The notes beneath the pieces are model-generated. The model was not told the origin of the DNA and ran no database searches. It saw only the letters and a list, made by a program, of their open reading frames with translations. A stretch of DNA of 64,000 bases, taken from positions 92,163 through 156,162 of the forward strand of contig NZ_LMPC01000004.1 in NCBI RefSeq assembly GCF_001423745.1, given 5' to 3'. Positions 53,994 to 62,855 of the stretch are shown here, piece by piece. The position numbers were made by a program, and so were the translations under genes. Positions within the stretch are counted from its first letter, which is position 1, and each line of letters starts with the position of its first letter. The stretch is from Arthrobacter sp. Leaf337. GTDB taxonomy: Bacteria > Actinomycetota > Actinomycetes > Actinomycetales > Micrococcaceae.

Positions 53994-55490
53994 GTGAACC
54001 CGGTGGTCGGCATCGCGGCGTTCGTTGCCGTTTCCGTGGCCACCGCCGTCGTCGGGTTCTACGGATTGCGGATTTCACGCACCACGGGCGACTTCTACGT
54101 GGCATCGCGGACGGTCCGGCCATGGTGGAATGCTTCGGCGATCGGCGGCGAATACCTCTCTGCCGCGAGTTTCCTGGGCGTGGCCGGCCTGGTCCTCCTC
54201 TCCGGCACGGACGCACTCTGGTTTCCCATCGGCTACACCGCGGGTTACCTGATGCTGCTGCTCTTTGTTGCCGCTCCCCTCCGCCGCTCCGGGGCCTACA
54301 CGATTCCGGATTTCACCGAAGTGCGGCTGGATTCACGGGCAGTCCGCCGGGTCACCAGCTTGGTGGTCGTGGTGGTGGGCTGGCTCTACATCGTGCCGCA
54401 ACTACACGGCGCAGCCCTGACGATCCGCATCACCACCGGGCTTCCGTCCTGGGTGGGATCCGTAGCGGTAGTCATAGTGGTGTGCCTGACGGTGGTGGCC
54501 GGCGGGATGCGCTCCATCACTTTTGTGCAGGCGTTCCAGTACTGGCTGAAGCTCACGGCCCTGGCGGTGCCCATTGTGTTCATCGCCCTCGTGCTGGCGG
54601 GCAACGGGACACCGGCCCTGGCCGAAGCCAACACGAACCCCACCGGGCTGGCGCCCACCGGGCCCTACCAGAACATCTCGCTGCTGGTGGCGCTGCTCTT
54701 TGGCACGCTGGGGCTGCCGCACGTCCTGGTGCGGTTCTATACCAACCCTGACGGACAGTCGGCCCGCCGCACCACCCTGATCGTGCTGGGGCTGCTCTCC
54801 GTGTTCTATCTCTTTCCCACCGCCTACGGACTGCTCGGGCGAATGTTCGCCCCGGGCCTGGCCCAGGGCGGCCGGTCCGATGCGCTGGTCCTGCTCCTGC
54901 CCGGGCGGCTGATCGGCGGCCCGGCCGGGGACATGCTCTCAGCACTCGTGGTGGCGGGAGCGTTCGCGGCCTTCCTGTCCACCACCTCAGGGCTGGTGGT
55001 CTCGCTCGCAGGCGTCATCAGCCAGGACGTCCTGGGCGGGAGCGTCCGCGGCTTCCGCCTGGCCGCGCTGATTTCGGCGACTGTTCCGCTGGGCTTCGCG
55101 TTTATGACCGATTCACTGGCACTGGCGGGCAGCGTGGGCCTCGTGTTCGCGTTCACGGCCTCAACCATCTGCCCCGCCCTGCTGCTGGGGATCTGGTGGC
55201 GCGGCCTCACGGACGCCGGAGCCATCGCCGGGATGGTGACTGGGGGCGTCCTGTGCGGCGGCGCCCTGGTTGCAGGCGCCCTGTCCGGTCCGGCCGCCTC
55301 CGGCGCCGCGATGCCGCAGTGGCTGGCACAACCGGCAGCCTGGACGGTCCCGGCGGCGTTCGCCGTGATGGTCCTGGTCTCCCGTGCCACCAAGGGGCGC
55401 GTGCCGAGGACGCTCACGAAGGTGATGACCAGGCTGCACACGCCGGAACGCCCGCTGGCCACTGAACGGCAGGGAGCCTCCGACCGCTAG
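53994..55490 (+). CDS. SSS-family monocarboxylate-type symporter
   Basis: The 498-residue permease has DFYVASRTVRPWWNASAIGGEYLSAASFLGVAG, YTIPDFTEVRLDSRAVRRVTSLVVVVVGWLYIVPQLHGAA and GGMRSITFVQAFQYWLKLTALAVPI, paralogous to the ActP-like protein 3 kb away but clearly diverged. GTG start at 53994. It is the last gene of the LytS-LytTR-DUF485-symporter operon. Substrate probably acetate, pyruvate or a similar acid; not determinable. Confidence 0.9.
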   Translation: MNPVVGIAAFVAVSVATAVVGFYGLRISRTTGDFYVASRTVRPWWNASAIGGEYLSAASFLGVAGLVLLSGTDALWFPIGYTAGYLMLLLFVAAPLRRSGAYTIPDFTEVRLDSRAVRRVTSLVVVVVGWLYIVPQLHGAALTIRITTGLPSWVGSVAVVIVVCLTVVAGGMRSITFVQAFQYWLKLTALAVPIVFIALVLAGNGTPALAEANTNPTGLAPTGPYQNISLLVALLFGTLGLPHVLVRFYTNPDGQSARRTTLIVLGLLSVFYLFPTAYGLLGRMFAPGLAQGGRSDALVLLLPGRLIGGPAGDMLSALVVAGAFAAFLSTTSGLVVSLAGVISQDVLGGSVRGFRLAALISATVPLGFAFMTDSLALAGSVGLVFAFTASTICPALLLGIWWRGLTDAGAIAGMVTGGVLCGGALVAGALSGPAASGAAMPQWLAQPAAWTVPAAFAVMVLVSRATKGRVPRTLTKVMTRLHTPERPLATERQGASDR

Positions 55491-55566
55491 AACCGAAAGG
55501 ACTACAGGACCGCCAGCAGCGCTACGGCCGCTACGGACCGCCGGTCACAAACCGGCCGCAAAACGG

Positions 55567-56151
55567 TCAGTCGATGGCTGCCATAAGCTCGACCACGCGG
55601 TCCAGGAAGGCGTCCACCTGGGTTTCTTCGTAACCGTCCTTGCCCTTGGCCTGACGGAAGACCGCGCGGCGGACATTATCGACGCTGAGCGGCTGGTCCG
55701 ACTCGAGGTAGCCGATGAGGTCGTGGCACAGGTTGTCCACGTCCACGGTGTTGTAACTCCGGCCCCGGCTGCCTGCGGGCCGGCGGAACCGCTCACCGTC
55801 GCGACGGTGCAGCCTTCCCCGCAGCAGACCGGACAGCTTGCCGATTTCACGGAGCCAGGCTTCCTCGCCGCGGGCCGCGATAAGCTCATCCCGCTCCCGC
55901 CGTGCGAAGGCGTCCTCCAGGCGGTCCAGGGCCGCGTCGACGCCGGCCGCGGCGTAGCCGCCCTTGACAGGATCGAAGCAGACGGCGCGGACGTCGGCGC
56001 TCTTGACATCCCGTCCTGCTGCTCCCGCATTCTCGAACGAAACCCGCGCCCGCTGGAGGAACTCGTCCACTTGCTTGGCGTTGTAGCCGTATTCATTCCG
56101 CTGCACGCGGTCAAATGACGCAGGTATCTGCCGTTGAATGTCCACTGTCAC
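55567..56151 (-). CDS. DivIVA-domain protein with two repeat modules
   Basis: A 194-residue protein with two DivIVA-like N-terminal modules: PASFDRVQRNEYGYNAKQVDEFLQRARVSFE (about 9-40, with a second segment VRAVCFDPVKGGYAAAGVDAALDRLEDAF) and LSVDNVRRAVFRQAKGKDGYEETQVDAFLDRVVELM at the C-terminus. It lacks the long coiled coil of true DivIVA/Wag31. Start GTG 56151 has AAGGAAG upstream. It follows cdsA on the same strand; a link to the membrane or cell pole is inference from the domain. Confidence 0.85.
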   Translation of the reverse strand: MTVDIQRQIPASFDRVQRNEYGYNAKQVDEFLQRARVSFENAGAAGRDVKSADVRAVCFDPVKGGYAAAGVDAALDRLEDAFARRERDELIAARGEEAWLREIGKLSGLLRGRLHRRDGERFRRPAGSRGRSYNTVDVDNLCHDLIGYLESDQPLSVDNVRRAVFRQAKGKDGYEETQVDAFLDRVVELMAAID

Positions 56152-56228
56152 TTTGCTTCCTTCAGTGCTGTTCAGCTGTTTTGCTCCGCACCAGTCTAAG
56201 GTGCGGATCTGTTGCCGGGCAGGAGGCC

Positions 56229-57149
56229 TCAGGCTCCCGAAACAGCTGTGAACAGGATAAACGCTGCCGGCGAGGCGAAGACGATTGAGTCCAGGCGGTC
56301 CATCACACCGCCGTGGCCGGGCAGGATGCTGCTCATGTCCTTGATACCGAGTTCCCGTTTGACCATGGATTCGGAGAGGTCGCCGATGGTGGCCGCGGCC
56401 ACCATGCCCACGGCCAGCACCACACCGACCCACCAGGGCTTGTCCAGCAGGAAAATGCAGGCCAGGACACCCACGGCAATGGCGCCGGCGATGGATCCGG
56501 CGAACCCTTCCCACGACTTCTTGGGGCTGATCTTGGGCGCCATGGGGTGCTTCCCGAAGGACGCCCCGACAAGATAGCCGAAGGTGTCGTTGGAAACGAC
56601 CAGCAGGAGCATGGTGGCGATCTGCCACGCGCCGGCCGGAATCACGCCGCCCGGCCACAGGCCCACCGGTGTCACGCTTCCCACCCCGTGCAGCGGCAGG
56701 ATCGCGAAGCTGATGAAGAACGGCACCCAGGCCAGCGTAAAGACGCCGGCAAAGATGCTGCGGGCTGATCCGGCGGCACTCTCAATGGTCCGCCACAACA
56801 GCACCGCCACACTGCTGGCCAGCAGCGCAAACAGCAGGCTCTCCAGTCCGCCGAAGTAGGCAGCCAGCGGCATACCCACCGTGCCCACCATCACCGGAAC
56901 GATGGGCAGGCGGGTTCCGCTTACTTCAAGGGCACGGAAGATCTCCCAGACGCCGAACACCGCGAAGGTGGTGGTGACCAGCACAAATCCGAGCGGCAGG
57001 AACAGGAGACCCCCCAATACGGCGAAAAGCATTGCAAGACCCACCACGGTGGCGGCCGGAAGATTCCTGCCGGCCTTGGGCGTTGGGTTGGAGCGCTGCT
57101 TCCCCCGGGCCCGGACCCTGGGTCCGGGCGCCTGCTGTGCCTGATCCAT
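56229..57149 (-). CDS. cdsA: phosphatidate cytidylyltransferase
   Basis: CdsA makes CDP-diacylglycerol for phospholipid synthesis. The 306-residue membrane enzyme has an Arg/Lys-rich N-tail, about eight helices and the signature SPKKSWEGFAGS...GDLSESMVKRELGIKDMSSILPGHGGVMDRLDS with its conserved Asp/Glu metal ligands. ATG shares one base with the frr stop (TGATG), so it is coupled to frr. In many actinobacteria dxr lies near; here a 28-kb block intervenes. Confidence 0.96.
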   Translation of the reverse strand: MDQAQQAPGPRVRARGKQRSNPTPKAGRNLPAATVVGLAMLFAVLGGLLFLPLGFVLVTTTFAVFGVWEIFRALEVSGTRLPIVPVMVGTVGMPLAAYFGGLESLLFALLASSVAVLLWRTIESAAGSARSIFAGVFTLAWVPFFISFAILPLHGVGSVTPVGLWPGGVIPAGAWQIATMLLLVVSNDTFGYLVGASFGKHPMAPKISPKKSWEGFAGSIAGAIAVGVLACIFLLDKPWWVGVVLAVGMVAAATIGDLSESMVKRELGIKDMSSILPGHGGVMDRLDSIVFASPAAFILFTAVSGA

Positions 57150-57706
57150 CAGACCTCGAGCAGCTCGGCTTCCTTGCGCTTGAGCAGGTCGTCGATGCCG
57201 TCAACGTGCGATTTGGTCATGGCGTCGAGTTCCTTCTCGCCGCGCGCGCCCTCGTCCTCGCCTGCTTCGCCGTCCTTGACCAGCTTGTCCAGGGTTTCCT
57301 TCGCCTTGCGGCGGATGTTCCGGATGGACACCTTGGCGTCCTCGCCCTTTGCTTTGACGATCTTGACGTATTCCTTGCGGCGTTCCTTGGTCAGCTCCGG
57401 AATGGTGATCCGGATGACGTTGCCGTCGTTGGACGGGTTTGCGCCCACCTCGGAGTCGCTGAGGGCCCGCTCGATGTCGCGCAGGGCCGTCTTGTCGAAG
57501 GGGGTGATCAGGATGGTCCGCGCGTCGGGAACGGCGAACGATGCCAGCTGCTGCAGCGGGGTGGGTGAACCGTAGTAGTCCACCAGCACCCGGTTGTAGA
57601 GTCCTGGCGTAGCGCGGCCGGTCCGGATCGAGGCGAAGTCTTCCTTGGCTACCTCGACTGCCTTGTCCATCTTGTCCCCGGCTTCGAGCAAGGTCTCTTC
57701 GATCAC
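57149..57706 (-). CDS. frr: ribosome recycling factor
   Basis: Frr splits post-termination ribosomes with EF-G. The 185-residue protein has the three-helix-bundle family sequence (MDKAVEVAKEDFASIRTGRATPGLYNRVLVDYYGSPTPLQQLAS; FDKTALRDIERALSDSEVGANPSNDGNVIRI). GTG start with GGAGAG upstream. It follows pyrH after a spacer carrying two hairpins and is coupled to cdsA by a one-base overlap. Confidence 0.98.
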   Translation of the reverse strand: MIEETLLEAGDKMDKAVEVAKEDFASIRTGRATPGLYNRVLVDYYGSPTPLQQLASFAVPDARTILITPFDKTALRDIERALSDSEVGANPSNDGNVIRITIPELTKERRKEYVKIVKAKGEDAKVSIRNIRRKAKETLDKLVKDGEAGEDEGARGEKELDAMTKSHVDGIDDLLKRKEAELLEV

Positions 57707-57726
57707 GGTCTCTCCTCAGAAATTGG

Positions 57727-57787
57727 TGCATTCCGGCTGGCCGGAATGCACGGTTCGTTCCGTCTTTGCGGCCCGCCCTGCGGGCCG
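57727..57787 (-). other. two intercistronic hairpins between pyrH and frr
   Basis: TGCATTCCGG-CTGG-CCGGAATGCA (57727-57750) is a perfect 10-bp hairpin; CGGCCCGC-CCT-GCGGGCCG (57769-57787) is a perfect 8-bp hairpin. Neither is followed by a U-tract, so they may be processing or stability elements rather than strong terminators. Confidence 0.7.
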
Positions 57788-57814
57788 GCCTTCCTCAAAT
57801 CATCCTAGCTGTTA

Positions 57815-58552
57815 CTAGGGGGTGACTACGGTGCCCAGCTGCTCTCCGCGGATCGCCCGGGTCACGTTGCCTTCGCCTTCCATGCCGAACACCACCATGG
57901 TGAGGTTGTTGTCCTTGCACATGGTCATGGCGGTCTGGTCCATCACGCGGATGTCACGGCGCAGTGCGTCATCGTAGCTTAGGCGGTCCAGTTTCTCGGC
58001 GCCCGGATCCTTCTTGGGGTCGGCGGTGTAGACGCCGTCCACTCCGCTTTTTGCCATCAGGACGACGTCGGCATGCACTTCCAGCGCACGCTGGGCAGCC
58101 ACGGTGTCGGTGGAAAAGTACGGCAGTCCGGCACCTGCGCCGAAAATCACGACGCGGCCCTTTTCCATGTGGCGGATGGCGCGGCGCGGGATATATGCCT
58201 CAGCCACCTGGCCCATGGTGATGGCGCTCTGCACGCGGGTCTCGACGCCGGCCTGTTCCAGGAAGTCCTGGAGGGCCAGGCAGTTCATCACGGTACCCAG
58301 CATGCCCATATAGTCGGCGCGGGACCGGTCCATGCCGCTCTGGGACAGTTCGGCGCCGCGGAAAAAGTTACCGCCGCCCACAACGATGGCAACCTCGACG
58401 TCGGGTACTGCTGCGGCGATCTGCTTGGCGACCCCGCGGACGGTGTCCGGGTCCACGCCCAGCTTTCCGCCGCCGAAGACCTCGCCGGAGAGTTTCAGGA
58501 GGACGCGACGCCGGCTCTTCTCTGACTGGACAGAATTGTTGACGGTTTCCAT
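57815..58552 (-). CDS. pyrH: UMP kinase
   Basis: PyrH phosphorylates UMP to UDP. The 245-residue amino-acid-kinase-fold enzyme has [94 protein letters not shown] and [14 protein letters not shown]. The N-terminal about 13 residues are unconserved. It lies in the rpsB-tsf-pyrH-frr order, 148 bp after tsf with a terminator between. Confidence 0.98.
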   Translation of the reverse strand: METVNNSVQSEKSRRRVLLKLSGEVFGGGKLGVDPDTVRGVAKQIAAAVPDVEVAIVVGGGNFFRGAELSQSGMDRSRADYMGMLGTVMNCLALQDFLEQAGVETRVQSAITMGQVAEAYIPRRAIRHMEKGRVVIFGAGAGLPYFSTDTVAAQRALEVHADVVLMAKSGVDGVYTADPKKDPGAEKLDRLSYDDALRRDIRVMDQTAMTMCKDNNLTMVVFGMEGEGNVTRAIRGEQLGTVVTP

Positions 58553-58655
58553 GGTGCCTTCCCGTAAATGAGCTCTGAGCTAGGTTATCGTGCCGGATGG
58601 CCAAAGGTGTCATTCCCCCCGGCCATAGGTGCAGCCCTTAAGGCAGCGGTTGCAT

Positions 58656-58692
58656 GCAAAAGGGGCGGCCACCGAAGTGACCACCCCTTTGC
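58656..58692 (-). terminator. terminator/attenuator after tsf
   Basis: A long stem GCAAAGGGGTGGTCAC-TTCG-GTGGCCGCCCCTTTTGC (minus strand, one or two imperfect pairs) with a UUCG tetraloop and a short U-run at its base, 8 bp after the tsf stop. pyrH therefore probably depends on read-through or its own promoter. Confidence 0.8.
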
Positions 58693-58700
58693 GTGTCTAA

Positions 58701-59537
58701 CTAGGAACCGACGCGGAAACGCGTGAACGCGGTGCCCTTGACGCCGGCCTCTTCGAGGACCTGCGCGACAGACTTCTTGGCATCCTTGGCGAATGCCTGG
58801 TCGAGGAGGACCTCGCCCTTGTAGAAGCCCGTGACACGGCCTTCCACAATCTTGGTCATTGCAGCCTCGGGCTTGCCTTCAGCCTTGGCCGTCTCCTCGG
58901 CGATGCGACGCTCGGACTCGACGAGCTCGGCCGGAACATCCTCGCGGGAGAGGTAGTTCGGGGACATCGCGGCGACGTGCACGGCGACGTCGTGGGCTGC
59001 GGTGGCAGCGGCTTCGCCTTCACCGTCGACAGCGAACAGGACGCCGACCTGGGCCGGGAGGTCCTTGGAGGTCTTGTGCAGGTAAGCGTCGACCGTTGCG
59101 CCCTCGATACGGGAGATGCGACGGACAACAACCTTTTCGCCGAGAACGGCGCCTTCTTCGACGACGACCTCGGACAGCGGCTTGCCGTCAACCTCGGTTG
59201 CCAGCAGGGTCTCGAGGTCGGCAGCGCCGGACTCGACTGCAACGGCCAGGACCTTGTCGGCGAGCTGGATGAACTTGTCAGCCTTCGCAACGAAGTCGGT
59301 CTCGCAGTTGACTTCGATCATCACGCCGACGCCGCCGTCGACCTTGGCAGCAACCAGGCCTTCTGCGGTGGAGCGGCCTTCACGCTTGGTAGCGCCCTTC
59401 AGGCCCTTGATGCGGATGATCTCGATGGCCTTTTCGGCGTCACCGTTGGCTTCGTCAAGAGCCTTCTTGACATCCATCATGCCGGCGCCAGTGCGCTCAC
59501 GCAGAGCCTTGATATCAGCGGCAGTGTAGTTCGCCAT
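58701..59537 (-). CDS. tsf: elongation factor Ts
   Basis: EF-Ts recycles EF-Tu from GDP to GTP form. The 278-residue protein has the N-terminal UBA-like module (YTAADIKALRERTGAGMMDVKKALDEANGDAEKAIEIIRIKG) and the core signature GVMIEVNCETDFVAKADKF, ending with AQVLEEAGVKGTAFTRFRVGS. ATG at 59537. It follows rpsB across a 128-bp spacer with hairpins. Confidence 0.98.
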   Translation of the reverse strand: MANYTAADIKALRERTGAGMMDVKKALDEANGDAEKAIEIIRIKGLKGATKREGRSTAEGLVAAKVDGGVGVMIEVNCETDFVAKADKFIQLADKVLAVAVESGAADLETLLATEVDGKPLSEVVVEEGAVLGEKVVVRRISRIEGATVDAYLHKTSKDLPAQVGVLFAVDGEGEAAATAAHDVAVHVAAMSPNYLSREDVPAELVESERRIAEETAKAEGKPEAAMTKIVEGRVTGFYKGEVLLDQAFAKDAKKSVAQVLEEAGVKGTAFTRFRVGS

Positions 59538-59577
59538 GTGAACCCCTCTGTCTAGAAATTTTGTGTGGTGTACGGAC

Positions 59578-59618
59578 TGACAGGACGGCAGCTCACCGAG
59601 TGAGCGGCCATCCTGTCA
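59578..59618 (-). other. hairpin in the rpsB-tsf spacer
   Basis: TGACAGGA (59578-59585) pairs with TCCTGTCA (59611-59618) around an inner GCTCAC-CGA-GTGAGC stem. A second hairpin (TTCCGGCGCTGC/GCAGCACCGGGAA) lies at about 59622-59655, close to the rpsB stop. Such structures often adjust the rpsB to tsf transcript ratio. Confidence 0.7.
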
Positions 59619-59665
59619 GCAGTTCCGGCGCTGCTGGCAGCACCGGGAATCCGGATTTATTTGTC

Positions 59666-60559
59666 TTACTTGTCCGCGTCTGCGGCGGGAGCCTCGGCAG
59701 CGGCCGGGGCTTCCTCGGCAGCCGGAGCAGCAGCTTCTGCGGCCGCCGGAGCAGCAGCTTCTGCGGCGGCCGGAGCGGCAGCCTCTTCAGCCTTGCTGCC
59801 TTCGAGGAGCTCGCGCTCCCACTCGGCCAGCGGCTCTTCCGGTGCTTCCGTGGTGCCGGTTGCACGCTGGTTGCGGGCGATCAGGCCCTCAGCAACGGCG
59901 TCGGCAACAACGCGGGTCAGCAGGTTGACGGAGCGGATGGCGTCGTCGTTGCCCGGGATCGGGAAGTCGACTTCGTCCGGATCGCAGTTGGTGTCCAGGA
60001 TGGCAACAACCGGGATGTTCAGCTTCTTGGCCTCGTCAACGGCGAGGTGTTCCTTCTTGGTGTCCACGATCCAGAGCACGGACGGTGCCTTGGTCAGGTT
60101 GCGGATACCGCCAAGGTTGGTTTCCAGCTTGGTGAGTTCACGGCGAAGGAGCAGCAGTTCCTTCTTGGTGTAAGCGGAACCGGCGACGTCGTCGAAGTCG
60201 ATCTCTTCGAGTTCCTTCATGCGCTGGATGCGCTTGGATACCGTCTGGAAGTTGGTCAGCATACCGCCAAGCCAACGCTGGTTGACGTACGGCTGGCCAA
60301 CGCGGGTAGCCTGCTCGGCGATGGATTCCTGAGCCTGCTTCTTGGTGCCGACGAAGAGAACGGTGCCGCCGTGTGCAACGGTGGCCTTCACGAACTCGTA
60401 GGCACGGTCGATGTAGGACAGTGACTGCTGCAGGTCAATGATGTAGATGCCGTTGCGCTCCGTGAAGATGAATCGCTTCATCTTCGGGTTCCAACGACGG
60501 GTCTGGTGTCCAAAGTGGACGCCGCTGTCAAGCAGCTGGCGCATAGTTACGACGGGCAT
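59666..60559 (-). CDS. rpsB: 30S ribosomal protein S2
   Basis: S2 is a structural protein of the small subunit. The 297-residue sequence has [70 protein letters not shown] and [46 protein letters not shown]. The last about 45 residues are an Ala/Glu-rich extension ([20 protein letters not shown]...) built from AAAPAAAE units, a high-GC actinobacterial feature. GGAAGGAGC precedes the ATG. Confidence 0.98.
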   Translation of the reverse strand: MPVVTMRQLLDSGVHFGHQTRRWNPKMKRFIFTERNGIYIIDLQQSLSYIDRAYEFVKATVAHGGTVLFVGTKKQAQESIAEQATRVGQPYVNQRWLGGMLTNFQTVSKRIQRMKELEEIDFDDVAGSAYTKKELLLLRRELTKLETNLGGIRNLTKAPSVLWIVDTKKEHLAVDEAKKLNIPVVAILDTNCDPDEVDFPIPGNDDAIRSVNLLTRVVADAVAEGLIARNQRATGTTEAPEEPLAEWERELLEGSKAEEAAAPAAAEAAAPAAAEAAAPAAEEAPAAAEAPAADADK

Positions 60560-61008
60560 GCCGACGCTCCTTCCGGCAGGTCATTCATGAGAGAGCCCAT
60601 GGCTCTCTTACCCTGCCAATAGTTGACGGTTGAATAGCTTCGCCCAGGCGGGCGCTGCTCCTGGCATCCACTGCGCTTCCCATCCGTTCCATATGGCACG
60701 GACCGCAGGAGGCACAGTCCTTCGCACGGGAAGTTTTCGGCTTCTTGTGAGGAGGGCTGGATACGCGTAGTCAGCCGCTGCTCCCCCACACCTCTGAATG
60801 AGACGTGCTGACTAGAACTGCCGGAAGGACCAAGCGACCAATAGGTGGCTTGAACCGCCGGCCGGGCATCGTTGAGGGCACAGCAAACTGCTCCGTCAAG
60901 TGTACTACAGCGGCCCCACTGAATCAGACCATTTCCGGGGGCGCCGCGTTGTCCACATAGCGACGGAAACCCCTTCCTGCCGCAGTGTCGGGATAACAGG
61001 CTGGAGTC
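60560..61008. other. 449-bp divergent spacer: rpsB leader and M23 peptidase promoter
   Basis: No supported gene. On the minus strand the rpsB leader holds a perfect hairpin GAGAGCC-ATG-GGCTCTC (about 60591-60607) shortly before the ribosome site, and a TTGACG -35-like hexamer at about 60893-60898. If that promoter is used, the leader is about 300 nt, long enough for S2 autoregulation; I could not match it to a named leader class. Confidence 0.5.
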
Positions 61009-61551
61009 ATGAAATTCCGAGCCATCCCGGCCGCCGTCCTGCTCGCCGTTTCCGCCATCGCGCCCTCCGCCGGCGCGGCGGGCACACCTGGCGCAGCCGC
61101 CTCATCTGCCGCAGCCGCCGCCCCCGGCAGCTGGGACTGGCCCCTGGCGCCCAGGCCGGCGGTCCTCCGCGCGTTCGACCCCCCGGACAAGCCGTGGATG
61201 AGCGGGCACCGCGGGGTGGACCTGCAGGCAGCGGCCGACGGCGGCCCGGTCACCGCTCCGGAGTCCGGAACCGTCAGCTTCGTGGGCATCGTAGTGGACA
61301 GGCCCGTGATCACCATCGATCACGGCAACGGCCTGCGCAGCAGTTTCGAGCCCGTCGAAAGCAGCCTGGCGACCGGCGCCGCGGTGTCGAAAGGGGACGT
61401 CGTCGGGACGGTGGTGCAGGGACACTGTGCGTCGCTGCCGTGCATTCACTGGGGCGTGCGGCGGGGTGAGGAGTACATCAATCCACTCTCCCTGGTGACA
61501 GACCTGCGGCCCTCCATCCTGCTTCCCGTTGGTGGACGGGGCTCAGGATGA
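61009..61551 (+). CDS. secreted M23 (LytM-type) peptidase
   Basis: The 180-residue precursor has a Sec signal peptide (MKFRAIPAAVLLAVSAIAPSAGA) and an M23 domain with zinc ligands H67 and D71 in SGHRGVDL and H147 in CIHWGVR; the preceding catalytic His position (HCASLPCIH) is close to H139. It should cleave peptidoglycan cross-links or act as an activator. An M23 gene divergent from rpsB is common in actinobacteria. GGAG lies two bases before the ATG, which is short. Confidence 0.88.
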   Translation: MKFRAIPAAVLLAVSAIAPSAGAAGTPGAAASSAAAAAPGSWDWPLAPRPAVLRAFDPPDKPWMSGHRGVDLQAAADGGPVTAPESGTVSFVGIVVDRPVITIDHGNGLRSSFEPVESSLATGAAVSKGDVVGTVVQGHCASLPCIHWGVRRGEEYINPLSLVTDLRPSILLPVGGRGSG

Positions 61552-61604
61552 AGGGCCGCTACGGACCAGCGGCGGGCGGCCGCGCGATCGGCCACCAGCG
61601 CCGG

Positions 61605-62795
61605 CTACACGATTGCGGAAATCCCCGTGATGGCACGCCCCGTCACCAGCGTGTTGATCTCATGCGTGCCCTCGTAGGAGTAGATCGCTTCGGCGTCGGA
61701 GAAGATCTTGGCCATCTCGAAGTCCGTGACAATGCCGTTGCCGCCGAGGAGGCTGCGGCCGATGGCCACGCTTTCGCGCATCCGCGCCGTGGTGAAGGCT
61801 TTGGCCAAGGCCGACTGCTCATCCCTCGCCTCGCCGGCGTCTTCAAGCTGGGAGAGGCGGACCATCATGCCCATGGAACTGACGGCGTTGCCAAGGATCT
61901 GCACGAGCTGGTTCTGGACCAGTTGGAAGGATGCGATCGGTCGGCCGAACTGGCTGCGTTCAACGGCGTATCGCCGGGCGACGTCGAAGGCCGCGAGCTG
62001 CTGGCCGACCGCCTGCCAGGCCACGGCGAGGCGGGTCACCTTCAGCACCTTGTTGGTGTCGCGGAAGCTGTTGGCGTTGGCAAGCTTGAAGAAGTCCGGC
62101 ACGACGACGTTTTCGAGCGTGATGTCGGCGTTCTGGACGGTGCGCAGCGAGATCTTGTTTTCAATCTTGGTGGCGCTGTAGCCCTCGGTCTTGGTGTCGA
62201 CGAGGAAGCCCTTGACCTGGTTGTCCGCGAGGTCGCGGGCGTAGATGACCACCCAGTCAGAGAACGTGGCATTGCCGATCCAGCGCTTGGCGCCGTTGAG
62301 GATCCAGCTGTCGCCCTCGCGGCGCGCGGTGGTGCGCGTGCCGCCGGCAACATCGGAACCGCCCAGCGGTTCGGTCAGGCCGAAGGCTCCGATCTTCTTC
62401 AGCGAGTAGATGTCCGGCAGCCAGGCTTCCTGCTGTTCCTGCGAAGCGAGGGTCTCGATGGAGCCGGTGAAGAGACCGTCGTGCACACCCAGGAAGGTGG
62501 CGATGGAGGTGTCCGCGCGCGTGGCCTCTGCGTGAAGGATACCCGCGAAGAGGTTGGAGTAGCCCTGGCGCCGGACGGGGCTGACGAGGTCGATCTCGGC
62601 CAGCTTGGGGATCAGGTCCATCGGGAACTCGGCCCGGTTCCAGCAGTCAACGGCGATCGGCTTGACCTCGCGGGCCAGGAACTCCCGGACTTCGGCCAGC
62701 CGGTCCTGCTCCTTGCCGCCGAGCAACTGCTCGAACGCGAAGAAGTCGCCGTCGGCGTACGGCAGGTTGTTGATGTCGATTGCAGCTTTGGACAT
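61605..62795 (-). CDS. glutaryl-CoA dehydrogenase-like acyl-CoA dehydrogenase
   Basis: The 396-residue flavoenzyme has FGLTEPLGGSDVAGGTRTTARREG, WILNGAKRWIGNATFSDW, ERSQFGRPIASFQLVQNQLV, GGNGIVTDFEMAKIFSDAEAIYSYEGTHEINTLVTGRAITG. The catalytic Glu in YEGT and the INTLVTGRAITG ending match glutaryl-CoA dehydrogenases (lysine/tryptophan breakdown to crotonyl-CoA). AAGGAACAAC precedes the ATG. A 16-bp palindrome 61 bp upstream is probably its operator. Monocistronic. Confidence 0.88.
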   Translation of the reverse strand: MSKAAIDINNLPYADGDFFAFEQLLGGKEQDRLAEVREFLAREVKPIAVDCWNRAEFPMDLIPKLAEIDLVSPVRRQGYSNLFAGILHAEATRADTSIATFLGVHDGLFTGSIETLASQEQQEAWLPDIYSLKKIGAFGLTEPLGGSDVAGGTRTTARREGDSWILNGAKRWIGNATFSDWVVIYARDLADNQVKGFLVDTKTEGYSATKIENKISLRTVQNADITLENVVVPDFFKLANANSFRDTNKVLKVTRLAVAWQAVGQQLAAFDVARRYAVERSQFGRPIASFQLVQNQLVQILGNAVSSMGMMVRLSQLEDAGEARDEQSALAKAFTTARMRESVAIGRSLLGGNGIVTDFEMAKIFSDAEAIYSYEGTHEINTLVTGRAITGISAIV

Positions 62796-62855
62796 GTTGT
62801 TCCTTCACGGGTGATCAGCAGCGACCACAGGCACGGACGTCGCGCCGGCGATTAA

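Noticed and set aside
61335..61365. TTCGAGCCCGTCGAAAGC in the M23 peptidase gene, resembling the repeat motif at 36435
   Set aside because: It encodes FEPVES at a position where M23 enzymes normally have a similar sequence, so coincidence is the simpler explanation.
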